Shown piece after piece: positions 24,591 through 33,701 of a stretch of DNA of 40,944 nt (the stretch's first letter is position 1; each line of letters begins with the position of its first letter). The notes under the pieces are model-generated. The model did not search any database and was not told where the DNA came from. It worked only from the letters and a program-made list of their open reading frames with translations. Both the position numbers and the translations under genes were made by a program. The stretch comes from an uncultured bacterium (lineage in GTDB: Bacteria > Latescibacterota > UBA2968 > UBA8231), in assembly GCA_937942165.1 (NCBI GenBank), contig CALDFW010000132.1:1-40944 (forward strand), given 5' to 3'.

Positions 24591-26513
24591 ATGCGCGCTT
24601 TATTTGTTGGCGCGCTGTTTTCTCTCGTAATCAACGTCTTCTTTGCCTACGCACGCCTGGCTATGGCGACGGCAGGGATGTCTTCAGACTATATAACGGC
24701 CGGGGCGGTATTTCTCTTTTTTGTCTTTGTTGCTCTGGTTAACCCACTCGTTAAGCTTTGTCATGCTTCTTGGGGATTCGATCGCTCTGAGCTAATCGTC
24801 ATATACTGTATGATGATCGTTGCCTCAGCCATTCCCACCTGGGGATTTACCGGCAACTTGATTGCCATGTTACCGGGTATCTACTACTACGCCACTCCGG
24901 AAAACAACTGGGCTGAGCTGTTACATCCCTTTGTTAAAGACTGGCTTGTTCCGCACGATCCCATGGCCATCAAGTATTTTTTTGAGGGATTACCTCAGGG
25001 ACAGCGCATTCCTTGGGAACACTGGGTTCGTCCACTGTTGGCGTGGTGCTCGTTTATTATGGCAATTTATCTGATGATGATCACCATCATGTCGATTATA
25101 CGCCGGCAGTGGGTAGATTACGATCGCTTGACGTTTCCGCTGCTACAGCTGCCGTTAGACATGACCGAAGAAGGACGCGATGGCTCAATTTTCAACGCGT
25201 TCTTGAAAAGTCCGCTGATGTGGTTGGGCTTTTCTATTCCCTTCATCATCTTTAGCACCAATGCCCTGAACCACTATTTCCCCTTCGTGCCACCGATCCA
25301 ACTGCGCAACAGTTTGCCGTTGTTTAATCACGCTCTCGTCCTGCAAACCAATGTCAATTTTATTGCGATTGGTTTGGCCTACTTTCTCAGTCTCGACGTA
25401 GGACTTGGCATCTGGCTTTTTCATCTGGTGACCAAGGGGCAAATTGCCATGGAAAATATATTGGGATACAGTATTCCAGGGCGCAGTGATCTTTTTATGG
25501 AAGGGTCGATGGCCGTATCCTATCAGGGTATGGGCGCCATGCTCGTCCTGGTGCTCTATGGTTTGTGGAATAGTCGGACGCATTTACGTCAGGTGTGGCA
25601 GCAGGCTTGGCATGGAGGGGTGATAGACGATCGTCAAGAGATCTTATCCTACAGAGCGGCACTGCTCACGCTGACCGGGGCGAGTGCCTATGCCACAATA
25701 TGGCTCGTTTTATCGGGCGTACCGCTAGGCGTTGCGCTGTTTTTTCTCTTTGTCGCTTTCTGCGTCTTTTATGGTCTGGCACGTATCGTGGCAGAAGGAG
25801 GATTGGGGTTTGCTCGGGCACAGATGACGGCCCAACCCTTTGTCATACATGCAGTGGGGACTGAAGCGGTAACGCCTAGCGGATTGGTGAGCTTGGGCAT
25901 GACGTTTAGTTGGGCAGGGGACCTGCGCACGATGATTATGGCCTCGACAATTAACAGTCTTAAACTAGCGGATGCCGGGAATGTGCGCGGTCGGCCGCTC
26001 TTCTGGGCGATTGCTATATCGATTGTCGTTGGCTTGGCAGGGTCAGTGGGTATGGTCGTGTGGATGGGCTATACGTATGGAGGGATCAATTTAGACTGGT
26101 GGTTTTACAATCGATTTGGTGAAATAATCCACGGCGATACGGCACACAAAATTGCCAACCCTACTCATCCACTGCGCGATTGGTCTAGCATTGGTCCACG
26201 CTATCTATTTTCGCTCATTGGTGCGGGTGTAATGGGCGTGTTGATGTGGGCACGGCACCACATTCTGTGGTGGCCAATTCACTATATAGGTTTTCCCATA
26301 GGAGCGACGCTGACCATCGTCTATACCTGGTTTAGCATATTCGTTGGTTGGATTCTAAAGGCGACTATTCTCAAGTATGGAGGCGTGAACCTCTATCGAA
26401 AACTGCGGCCCTTTTTTCTCGGGCTGATATTGGGCCACGTTTTTGTTTCTGGATTTTGGGTTGTGTTCGACTTTGTTACGGGAGAGACGGGCAACCGGAT
26501 TCCCATTTTTTAA
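24591..26513 (+). CDS. DUF6785/DUF6784-type polytopic membrane protein, copy 1
   Basis: A 640-aa integral membrane protein with about 12-14 hydrophobic segments. The family is recognised from its hallmark stretches: GIYYYATPENNWAELLHPFV, IPWEHWVRPLLAWCSF, an internal AEGGLGFARAQMTAQPF segment, and the C-terminal HHILWWPIHYIGFPIG with WILKATILKYGG and RKLRPFFLGLILG. These proteins resemble OPT-type oligopeptide transporters in general organisation, but no substrate is established. ATG 24591 is preferred on the promoter position and because the hydrophobic first segment starts there; GTG 24531 would add 20 polar residues. No SD is visible. An aldo/keto reductase follows 11 bases downstream, suggesting a transporter plus oxidoreductase unit (inference). 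Confidence 0.83.
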   Translation: MRALFVGALFSLVINVFFAYARLAMATAGMSSDYITAGAVFLFFVFVALVNPLVKLCHASWGFDRSELIVIYCMMIVASAIPTWGFTGNLIAMLPGIYYYATPENNWAELLHPFVKDWLVPHDPMAIKYFFEGLPQGQRIPWEHWVRPLLAWCSFIMAIYLMMITIMSIIRRQWVDYDRLTFPLLQLPLDMTEEGRDGSIFNAFLKSPLMWLGFSIPFIIFSTNALNHYFPFVPPIQLRNSLPLFNHALVLQTNVNFIAIGLAYFLSLDVGLGIWLFHLVTKGQIAMENILGYSIPGRSDLFMEGSMAVSYQGMGAMLVLVLYGLWNSRTHLRQVWQQAWHGGVIDDRQEILSYRAALLTLTGASAYATIWLVLSGVPLGVALFFLFVAFCVFYGLARIVAEGGLGFARAQMTAQPFVIHAVGTEAVTPSGLVSLGMTFSWAGDLRTMIMASTINSLKLADAGNVRGRPLFWAIAISIVVGLAGSVGMVVWMGYTYGGINLDWWFYNRFGEIIHGDTAHKIANPTHPLRDWSSIGPRYLFSLIGAGVMGVLMWARHHILWWPIHYIGFPIGATLTIVYTWFSIFVGWILKATILKYGGVNLYRKLRPFFLGLILGHVFVSGFWVVFDFVTGETGNRIPIF

Positions 26514-26519
26514 AGGAGA
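26513..26519 (+). promoter_or_regulatory. Shine-Dalgarno overlapping the upstream stop
   Basis: AAGGAGA begins at the last base of the DUF6785 stop codon and lies five bases before ATG 26525. It fixes that start over in-frame codons inside the upstream gene and couples the two genes. Confidence 0.75.
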
Positions 26520-26524
26520 AATCC

Positions 26525-27553
26525 ATGAGGGCAGGCGATCGGCAGCGGGTGGGAACGCGCGGGTTAGAAGTAACGCGATTGGGGTTGGGCGGTACGGCGT
26601 TTGGGAATATGTATGCTCGTTTGGATGAAAGCGACGCAGAGGCGATCGTTCAAGCCGCTTATGCTGAGGGCATTCGCTACTGTGACACTGCTCCGCTCTA
26701 CGGGTATGGGCTGAGCGAGGCGCGCCTGGGACAGGGCCTCTTGGGCGTCCCTCGCGATGATATGGTGCTCTCTTCTAAAGTTGGATATATGCTAGTCCCG
26801 CGATCCGAAGGGCAAGAAGACCACACGCCTTTTGTGGACATACCCCCCTTAACAAGCATTTTTGATTATTCGCGCGAAGCGACGCTGCGCTCTATTGAGG
26901 GTAGCTTAGAGCGCTTGCAGACGGATCGGTTAGACATTGTGTTAATTCATGATCCCGACGAGTCACGCAGCAATGATCCCGACTGGCAGCCCGGAGACCG
27001 AGGACATTTTGACGAGGTCATGGAGGGGGCCTATCCTGCGCTGCGCACACTGCGAGAAGAGGGTGTCATAGGCGCGATTGGGTTAGGCATGAACCAGTGG
27101 CAAATGTTAGCGGACTTTGCTCGTGCCGGCGATTTTGATTGCTTTCTTCTGGCGGGTCGCTACACGCTCTTGGAGCAAGAGTCGCTGCGTGAGCTATTGC
27201 CGCTATGCCTCGAAAAAGACGTGCGTATCATAATTGGTGGACCGTACAATTCGGGTATTTTGGCGACCGGAGCGATAGACGGAGCGATGTATAATTATGC
27301 ACCTGCCAACGATCAACTGCTGGGACGCGTCCGTCAGATAGAGGCCGTCTGCGCGCGCCACGAAGTGCCGTTAAAAGCGGCGGCCCTACAGTTTCCCTTT
27401 GGACACGAGGCGGTTGCCACGACGATACCAGGCGCGCGCTCGGCAGGGGAAATACAGGACAACGTACGATTGATTGAGCACCCGATTCCCGACGATTTTT
27501 GGGCAGAACTTAAGGCGAAGAGTCTCATCGTGTCAGAAGCGCCTACGCCTTAG
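26525..27553 (+). CDS. Aldo/keto reductase, D-threo-aldose 1-dehydrogenase-like
   Basis: A 342-aa aldo/keto reductase. The tetrad is visible as D54 and Y59 in YCDTAPLYGYG, K85 in LSSKVG and H142 in VLIHDPD. The doublet APLYGYGLSE and the spacing to LIHDPDESR are typical of the D-threo-aldose 1-dehydrogenase (L-fucose/D-arabinose dehydrogenase) branch, which oxidises an aldose to its lactone with NAD(P)+. That substrate class is inferred from the motif, not proven. It is longer than the other reductase at 20791 and only distantly similar. It directly follows the DUF6785 gene with an overlapping SD, so transport and oxidation of the same compound is a reasonable guess. Its stop lies two bases from the stop of the convergent second DUF6785 gene. 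Confidence 0.9.
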   Translation: MRAGDRQRVGTRGLEVTRLGLGGTAFGNMYARLDESDAEAIVQAAYAEGIRYCDTAPLYGYGLSEARLGQGLLGVPRDDMVLSSKVGYMLVPRSEGQEDHTPFVDIPPLTSIFDYSREATLRSIEGSLERLQTDRLDIVLIHDPDESRSNDPDWQPGDRGHFDEVMEGAYPALRTLREEGVIGAIGLGMNQWQMLADFARAGDFDCFLLAGRYTLLEQESLRELLPLCLEKDVRIIIGGPYNSGILATGAIDGAMYNYAPANDQLLGRVRQIEAVCARHEVPLKAAALQFPFGHEAVATTIPGARSAGEIQDNVRLIEHPIPDDFWAELKAKSLIVSEAPTP

Positions 27554-27555
27554 CA

Positions 27556-29466
27556 CTAGTAGTAGTAAAAGGCGTAGAGTAGAGAGGCGCCGCCTATGCC
27601 GACGCTTGTACCCAAGATGAGACCAATAAAGAGAGGCAGCATACGCCTGTAGAGCACGATGCCGCCGTAGCGCAGAATAAGCAGTTTAATAAGCCACGCT
27701 AAGAACATACCAAACCAGTCTATGCTGACCGTATTGGTCAGCGCTACCGCCAGGCCGACGGGGTGCAATGGCCAGCTTACCCAGCGGTAGGAGGCCAACG
27801 ATAAGAGCGCGGCCCAGGCCGCTCCAATTCCCATAAATAAGATCGCCAAGGGTTCAGACGGATTGGGATTGTTGATCGTATTGGCTACCCAAGACCAGTG
27901 ATACTGTGGGGACATGACAAAGTACCATACGTATCCGTGCACGAGACCGTGTCTATATCCCAAATAGATATACGATAGAATTGTAGTGACTAGGCCGACG
28001 ATCATGGCCCCGCTGAGAAATACCAGCAGCTTGCGTCCGCTAATGCGTAGGCGAGCGGGTTCGCATACTCGGAATGCGTGTGCCAGCGTACCCATGAGGA
28101 AAAGCTGCAGGTCTGCAGTCCAAACCATACTGAGACCCAATGCGCTGACGCCCTGAGCACCAATGGCCTCGGAGCCGGCGATATTGGTTATAATGGGCGG
28201 CGTCGAAGTGGGTGCGCGAAGACGCCCAATACCCGTTTGGGCAAGCAGGCGGGCAATGCCAAAGAACACGAGAAGTGAAATACCCAGAAAGACTAGACTC
28301 CATCCTAGCGCTAAGCCGCTGGCGTGGAGGAAGCCGGCCATATATATGAACCCAATCAACCCGAGCAATACCGCGAGTCGAGGCGAGACTAAATTTCCGT
28401 TATCGTTCCTTTTGCCGATGATGATATGCCACTGCTCGCGGAGAAAATCTCGCCCAAGCCACAGCGATACGGCCACTAGGCAGAGCAGCGATCCGATTTG
28501 TTGATGGGCTAGCAGCACGTTGGCTGGTGCATGCGGTTGCGCTGGAAGAGGGGCGCTGATGCCGAGGTAGTTTAACAGGCTTGCCTCTGCGCCAACCAGT
28601 AGGTGGAAACCCCATACGCTCGCCAAAACGTTGAGGTTGACCAGGTAGCTTAAGCCCACTACGAGTAGATCTGTATTCAATTGATAAGAGAGACCGAATT
28701 GGCGAATCGAGATTTCCCCACTGGGAATGCCCATATGACCAATGAGTTCAAAGTCAAAGAGCTGATCGAGTGCGTTAATCGTAGGAAAGTGCCATGCAAA
28801 GAAGAAGCCGACCCAAAGCAACTTGCTGCGCAGTATGCTCGTACGCGGTTTTTCGATGCTGTCCAAAAGCAGGTTGGGTACGGCTGCTAGTGGATAGGCA
28901 AGGCGCTCGCGCTGCGACCACTGGTTGTGTACGAGCGCTATCAGCGCAAAGCTGACAAGAAAGAACGCGAGCATAAACAGCCCCCACCAAAGCATCGGTT
29001 CCCACCATAAGTCCCACGGAATAGCCGCTCCTTCCGAGGTGCCCTCAAAGAGCTGGCGAATAGCCTCTAGATCGCGGGGTGCGGCCCAAGATGGAATATG
29101 TGGCCAGAGAATATCCGACCAGTTGTTTTCCGGCGTAGCATAGTAAAAAACGCCTGCGATCAATGGAATGAAATAGCCGCCAAATCCCATAGAGGGTAGT
29201 ACGGTTGCGACCATTAGACCAGCGTATATGAGCGCAAAATTAGTAGCGGAAAGTGCTAGGGTTGAATGCATGACACGCAGAAAAAGCGTGCACAGCGTCA
29301 TCCAGAATATGAGAAATACGACGCCAATTGTGTTGAAATGATCCGTTAGTCCCGTATATGATCCGTAAAGCACGTAGGTGCGTACGCTCGTAAAGGTCAT
29401 GAAAATGGAAAAGACCAGCACGAGCAAAAAAGAGATGAATACGCCAATACGAGAAGAAGGGGGCAT
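27556..29466 (-). CDS. DUF6785/DUF6784-type polytopic membrane protein, copy 2
   Basis: A 636-aa minus-strand paralogue of the gene at 24591. It has the same signature stretches: GVFYYATPENNWSDILWPHI, IPWDLWWEPMLWWGLF, LLAQTGIGRLRAPTSTPP and the C-terminal ending with WPLHPVGLAVAL, WLIKLLILRYGG and RRMLPLFIGLILG. ATG 29466 lies nine bases from ACAGG and is preferred over TTG 29484. A multi-spanning transporter-like role is inferred; the substrate is unknown. It converges on the aldo/keto reductase with a 2-base gap, so the two genes must share or lack a terminator. Divergence from copy 1 is substantial, which suggests old duplication and different substrates. Confidence 0.83.
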   Translation of the reverse strand: MPPSSRIGVFISFLLVLVFSIFMTFTSVRTYVLYGSYTGLTDHFNTIGVVFLIFWMTLCTLFLRVMHSTLALSATNFALIYAGLMVATVLPSMGFGGYFIPLIAGVFYYATPENNWSDILWPHIPSWAAPRDLEAIRQLFEGTSEGAAIPWDLWWEPMLWWGLFMLAFFLVSFALIALVHNQWSQRERLAYPLAAVPNLLLDSIEKPRTSILRSKLLWVGFFFAWHFPTINALDQLFDFELIGHMGIPSGEISIRQFGLSYQLNTDLLVVGLSYLVNLNVLASVWGFHLLVGAEASLLNYLGISAPLPAQPHAPANVLLAHQQIGSLLCLVAVSLWLGRDFLREQWHIIIGKRNDNGNLVSPRLAVLLGLIGFIYMAGFLHASGLALGWSLVFLGISLLVFFGIARLLAQTGIGRLRAPTSTPPIITNIAGSEAIGAQGVSALGLSMVWTADLQLFLMGTLAHAFRVCEPARLRISGRKLLVFLSGAMIVGLVTTILSYIYLGYRHGLVHGYVWYFVMSPQYHWSWVANTINNPNPSEPLAILFMGIGAAWAALLSLASYRWVSWPLHPVGLAVALTNTVSIDWFGMFLAWLIKLLILRYGGIVLYRRMLPLFIGLILGTSVGIGGASLLYAFYYY

Positions 29467-29772
29467 GGAAAAATACCTGTCCAAGCGATGGTTTTGTTAT
29501 GTGCGCTAATCTACGTCATACTAGGCTGACTAGCTACAGTAAACCGAATTAGTTATGACAGAGAGCCTCACCCAGGATTCTTTACGCTGACAGATGCGAT
29601 TTGCGAGGCGCGCCGTTCCTATATTGTTTAGTGCATAGCAAAGATATACCGTAGGAATCCTATGCCATTCCAGAGTCTATTCGAGTTGCTCTCGATTGGA
29701 CTCAGGCAATTAGGTTCGTGACAACCGGTGATAAGCCCCTATATATGAGCCGTCTTATTCGGGAGAGAAACT
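29467..29772. other. Divergent intergenic region with candidate promoters
   Basis: This 306-base region holds no supported gene. On the minus strand, TTTACT (29543-29538), a 17-base spacer and TATGAC (29520-29515) could serve the DUF6785 gene. On the plus strand, GTGACA (29718-29723), a 16-base spacer and TATATA (29740-29745) could serve the solute-binding lipoprotein gene. Both are four- to five-of-six matches, so they are tentative. No terminator or clear repeat was seen. Confidence 0.4.
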
Positions 29773-31515
29773 ATGTATTGCGTACTCATTGTTGTTAGCC
29801 TGTGGTTGGCGGCCTGCACTGGGCAAGATCCCAATGCTGCAAGTGGGAATGGGTTTAAGAACGTACCTAGAAACCGCACGCTGATTATGGACTGCGCTGA
29901 GGGTAATACGTGTGCTGGACAGATACAAGATTACAACAGTTTTAACCCGTTTATCCCGGGTAGCATATCGCGTATTGGGTATAATTTCCTCTACGAACCA
30001 CTCTATTTCTTCAATGCCTACGAGGATGATGCAGAGCTCGTGCCGTGGATTGCTGAGAGCCACGAATTCAATCCAGATTATACCGAATTAACGGTGCGTA
30101 TTCGGTCAGATGTAGAGTGGAGTGACGGCCATCCTTGGACGGCACATGACTTTGTTTTCACTATTAATATGCTGCGTGCGCATGCGCCACAGCTCGTTCA
30201 TTCAACGGATATGGAAGCGTGGGTCAAAGAAGCCGTTGCCGTAGATGACTGGACCGCGCACATCATTCTCAAGGCGCCCAACCCACGGTTTCTATTCAGT
30301 TATTTCGTGCACAGCGGTGATCAGGGAGTGCCTATTGTACCCAAGCATATTTGGGATGAACAAGACCCTCTAACGTTTTCCAACTACGATCCGCAGAAGG
30401 GGTGGCCCGTTTTAACGGGTCCCTATGAAATAGCGCTGTCGGAACCCGCTCAGCGCATTTGGGATTTGCGGAAAGATTGGTGGGCAAAGAAAGTCGGCTT
30501 TCAGGAACTGCCAAAAGTCGAGCGGCTGATTTACCTGACGTATATGGAAGAGACCAAGCGCGTCCAGAATCTGATTACCAATACGATAGATACCTGCTTG
30601 GAGCTGCGCCCCGCCAATATCGTGTCGCTGTTGGAGGCCAATCCCAATATTACGACGTGGACCGGACGTGAGCCACCCTATAGCTATATCACTTGGTGGC
30701 CCATTTCCCTGGGTTTTAATGGCACAGAGGAGCCTTGGTCTGATCCCGAGATGCGTCGAGCAGTTAACTTTGCCATTGATCGCGATCAGTTGGTTGAGAT
30801 TGGATGGCAGAACTCGGGTAATTGGACTCATTTGCCGCTGCCTGAATTGCCCAAAATGAAGCCTTATTTTTCCCTGGCCGAAGATCTGATAAAGAAACAC
30901 GAGGTCGATGTTTTTGACCTCGAGCGGAGCGCTGCTATTCTCCGGTCTAAAGGCTACCAGCGGACCGGTGAATATTGGGAAAAAGACGGAGAGCCCCTGT
31001 CGCTGATGATCGATATTTTCTCCCACTTCCAGGATTTTACGCCTGTGTTAGTCGCTCAGCTTAAGCGCGCTGGGTTTAATGCATCCTTTCGCATGACATC
31101 AGATTTTAGCACGCGCCTGCGCATGGGAACGGCTCGCTCTTATCTCTTTGGCAACTTTAGCTCAGTGCGCGATCCCTACTTTGTGCTGCGGCAGTACCAC
31201 CAGCGTTTTGTGTACCCGACGGACCAGCCTAGCGATATGCCGTGGCGTTGGGCCAACGATGAGTATAGCCAGCTTGTCGATCAAATGGGTCAGACGCCAA
31301 TCGATGCGCCAGAAATGGCGGATCTATATCGCCGTGCCATGGATATTTGGTTGGAAGAGCTGCCTTCGATTCCACTCGTGCAGTGGCCCCACAGGATTCC
31401 ACACAACGAGACTTACTGGACCAACTGGCCAACGGAGTCGAACCCTTATATCAACAGTGCCTATTGGAGCCGAACGTGGCTTTTGGTGCTGCTTAACTTG
31501 GAGCCAACGTCTTAG
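29773..31515 (+). CDS. ABC transporter family-5 solute-binding lipoprotein
   Basis: A 580-aa periplasmic binding protein of the SBP_bac_5 (oligopeptide/dipeptide/nickel/sugar) family. ATG 29773 follows GGGAGAGA. Residues 1-15 are a lipoprotein signal with lipobox LAAC, so Cys15 should be lipidated. Family features: NPFIPGSISRIGYNFLYEPL, the WSDGHPWTAHDFVFTINML block (about 116-134), GPYEI, and DPEMRRAVNFAIDRDQLVEI. The length is normal. No permease or ATPase of the Dpp/Opp type is adjacent, so its translocator lies elsewhere or it acts as an orphan receptor. The ligand cannot be deduced; oligopeptides or oligosaccharides are both known for the family. Confidence 0.9.
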   Translation: MYCVLIVVSLWLAACTGQDPNAASGNGFKNVPRNRTLIMDCAEGNTCAGQIQDYNSFNPFIPGSISRIGYNFLYEPLYFFNAYEDDAELVPWIAESHEFNPDYTELTVRIRSDVEWSDGHPWTAHDFVFTINMLRAHAPQLVHSTDMEAWVKEAVAVDDWTAHIILKAPNPRFLFSYFVHSGDQGVPIVPKHIWDEQDPLTFSNYDPQKGWPVLTGPYEIALSEPAQRIWDLRKDWWAKKVGFQELPKVERLIYLTYMEETKRVQNLITNTIDTCLELRPANIVSLLEANPNITTWTGREPPYSYITWWPISLGFNGTEEPWSDPEMRRAVNFAIDRDQLVEIGWQNSGNWTHLPLPELPKMKPYFSLAEDLIKKHEVDVFDLERSAAILRSKGYQRTGEYWEKDGEPLSLMIDIFSHFQDFTPVLVAQLKRAGFNASFRMTSDFSTRLRMGTARSYLFGNFSSVRDPYFVLRQYHQRFVYPTDQPSDMPWRWANDEYSQLVDQMGQTPIDAPEMADLYRRAMDIWLEELPSIPLVQWPHRIPHNETYWTNWPTESNPYINSAYWSRTWLLVLLNLEPTS

Positions 31516-31655
31516 CTCCACGCCGTTCGGTGTGTTTAGGCAACGTGGGTTTGGGGCGTTAAACAGACGTTCATAATCTATTTTATAACGAGTAGCGCCC
31601 CGTTATTTTCTGTTTTTCAATGCGGTGCGATGTGTGGATAGAGAAAGGAATACGT

Positions 31656-32810
31656 ATGGATACAGTACGCGTAGGAATTATCGGTTTAGGTGGTATGGGG
31701 AGCAATCATGCTGGATATCTGTCTCGAGGGGAAATTCCCGGTGCACGCCTTGCCGCAGTGTGTGACGTAGAGCCTGCTCGTTTGCAGGACGTGTCAGAGA
31801 AATATGGCGAAGATGTGCAGGCATTCGATTCGGCTGATGCTCTCTTTGAGGCAAAGTGCATAGATGCGGTAATCGTGGCGACCCCGCACTATTTCCACCC
31901 GCCGTTAGTTACGCAAGCGCTAGAGCGTGGATATCACGCCATGAGTGAAAAACCAGCTGGGGTGTACACCAAGCAGGTGCGGCAAATGAACGAGGTCGCG
32001 GCAAAGAGCGACCGAGTTTTCGGCGTTATGTTTAACCAGCGCACGCGCGGTGATCACCAAAAGCTAAAAGAGCTTGTCGAGTCGGGCGAGTTAGGCGAAA
32101 TCAAGCGAACAATTTATATCATTAATGACTGGTTTCGGGCTCAGAGTTATTATGACTCGGGCGGCTGGCGCGCTACGTGGGCTGGGGAAGGTGGTGGAGT
32201 ATTGGCCAATCAGTGTCCACATAACCTCGACCTGTGGCAGTGGATATGCGGCATGCCGGAGCGCATCCGTGCGTTCTGTCATTTTGGCAAGTACCACGAC
32301 ATTGAAGTCGAAGACGACGTAACGGCCTATGCGGAGTATGCCAACGGCGCAACGGGCGTATTTATCACATCAACAGGTGAAGCGCCTGGTACCAATCGCT
32401 TGGAAATTTCAGCTGATAATGGCAAAGTCGTATTGGAAGGCGGAAAGATTACTTTCTGGCGAACCCGCGTGCCAAGCAGTCAGTTTTTGAAAGAGTGGCC
32501 AAACGGATTCGGTAGCCCCGAAGTATGGAAATGTGAGGTTCCCTTTCGCAGTGGCGGAGAGGAACATCGGGGTATTACAAAAAACTGGGTGCAGGCGATC
32601 CGTCAGGGCACGCCGCTCTTGGCCTCTGGCGATGAAGGTGTTCGCGGCGTAGAGTTGGCTAACGCCATGATGCTCTCGACCTGGACGGACGATTGGGTCG
32701 ACATTCCCGTTGATGAAGAACGTTTCTACGAGGAACTGCAAAAGCGAGTAGCCCAATCAGAGGTAAAAAAGGAAGGTGGTAAGGTGATGGACGTGGATGG
32801 GACGTTCTGA
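31656..32810 (+). CDS. Gfo/Idh/MocA-family oxidoreductase
   Basis: A 384-aa NAD(P)-dependent sugar or inositol dehydrogenase-like enzyme. The N-terminal Rossmann motif GLGGMG (10-15) is followed by the EKPAGV motif with K99 and by GGGVLANQCPHNLDLW, where H189 and D192 are the expected catalytic pair. ATG 31656 sits six bases after AGAAAGGA; an in-frame ATG at 31620 lacks an SD and would add 12 residues. It heads a same-strand run with an isomerase-like gene, hydrolases, a sulfatase and a sugar ABC transporter, so oxidation of a sugar or sugar acid released or imported by that set is likely. Exact substrate unknown. Confidence 0.92.
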   Translation: MDTVRVGIIGLGGMGSNHAGYLSRGEIPGARLAAVCDVEPARLQDVSEKYGEDVQAFDSADALFEAKCIDAVIVATPHYFHPPLVTQALERGYHAMSEKPAGVYTKQVRQMNEVAAKSDRVFGVMFNQRTRGDHQKLKELVESGELGEIKRTIYIINDWFRAQSYYDSGGWRATWAGEGGGVLANQCPHNLDLWQWICGMPERIRAFCHFGKYHDIEVEDDVTAYAEYANGATGVFITSTGEAPGTNRLEISADNGKVVLEGGKITFWRTRVPSSQFLKEWPNGFGSPEVWKCEVPFRSGGEEHRGITKNWVQAIRQGTPLLASGDEGVRGVELANAMMLSTWTDDWVDIPVDEERFYEELQKRVAQSEVKKEGGKVMDVDGTF

Positions 32811-32894
32811 TGAACTGTCGAAGGGATAGCCTCTATATCGAACGAATGCCGCGAGTGATTTTATATCGGACTATCTTTAGAAAAAAGGACTGAA

Positions 32895-33689
32895 ATGAAA
32901 CTAGCGCTGATGCCGGGTGAAACCGTGCCTCGTCCAGAACTAACCGAATTGGGTTTTTCCGCTATGCAGATGTTTTGGGGACACGGACCTGATGGGGACA
33001 AAGACGATCCTACAGCCGAAGCTATTGATGCTCTCTTGGAAGAGGGACAGATCGCGCTGGCTGCAATGACGCTGCACGTAGACTTGGTTGGTCCACAGGG
33101 CGAGATCGCAGGGGACGTAGATCGATTGATACGATGCGTAGAGAAAACGGCCGCACTCGAGGGACGCTTTGGAGAGAATGAAAGGCCGATTTTAGTCTGG
33201 CATCCCTCTGGATATCCAGAGGGAGAGGACGTCGACGACGGGGCCGTGTTTGAGGGGGTGTGTAGCGGGCTCGCCAGAGCCTGCGCGCGCGCCCAAGAGT
33301 TGGGCGTATATATTGCGGTCGAAATCACGCGCGCTGGCAGCGTGGGGAGCGCGGAGACCTACCTGCACGTGAAGGATCGCGTGTCTTCTTCGGCCTTAAA
33401 GGTGTGTATTGATGCAGCCAATTTCGTTCCCGATCGTACACCGCTGCTGCGCGCGGTGCGTGCAATGGCCTCAGACATTATTATTGCGCACGGAAAAGAC
33501 TCTAGCTTTAAGGAAAATGGCGAAGTAGCGGACTACGGACCGACGGGTTCGGGGTATCTTGACTATCCGGCGTATATTGCCGCGCTGCGTCAGTATGCAC
33601 CGGTGCCCTACTTTGTGCTGGAATACTACCGCTCGCGCGAAGATCTGATCGCTGCACGCGATATCGTACGCGCGGCGATTGAGGCCTAG
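32895..33689 (+). CDS. Sugar phosphate isomerase/epimerase-like TIM barrel
   Basis: A 264-aa protein of the xylose isomerase-like TIM-barrel (AP_endonuc_2) superfamily. The metal-binding set expected for this fold is visible: E143 in AVEIT, D173 in CIDAANF, H199 in IIAHGKD and E243 in FVLEYY. The length and order fit hexulose or inosose epimerase/dehydratase-type members, which often sit beside Gfo/Idh/MocA genes and act on keto-sugars. The specific reaction is not determinable. ATG 32895 follows AAAAAGGAC. The stop lies 12 bases before the next gene, consistent with an operon. Confidence 0.85.
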   Translation: MKLALMPGETVPRPELTELGFSAMQMFWGHGPDGDKDDPTAEAIDALLEEGQIALAAMTLHVDLVGPQGEIAGDVDRLIRCVEKTAALEGRFGENERPILVWHPSGYPEGEDVDDGAVFEGVCSGLARACARAQELGVYIAVEITRAGSVGSAETYLHVKDRVSSSALKVCIDAANFVPDRTPLLRAVRAMASDIIIAHGKDSSFKENGEVADYGPTGSGYLDYPAYIAALRQYAPVPYFVLEYYRSREDLIAARDIVRAAIEA

Positions 33690-33701
33690 GCCCCGTAGCA
33701 T

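Noticed and set aside
30412-31026. Antisense open frame of 204 codons opposite the solute-binding lipoprotein gene
   Set aside because: The sense strand has full family-5 binding-protein similarity here, so this is a shadow.
31545-31600. GGGGCG and CGCCCC strings that could pair between the lipoprotein and the oxidoreductase genes
   Set aside because: The stem is six base pairs with a loop of nearly 40 bases and no following T-tract; too weak for a terminator.
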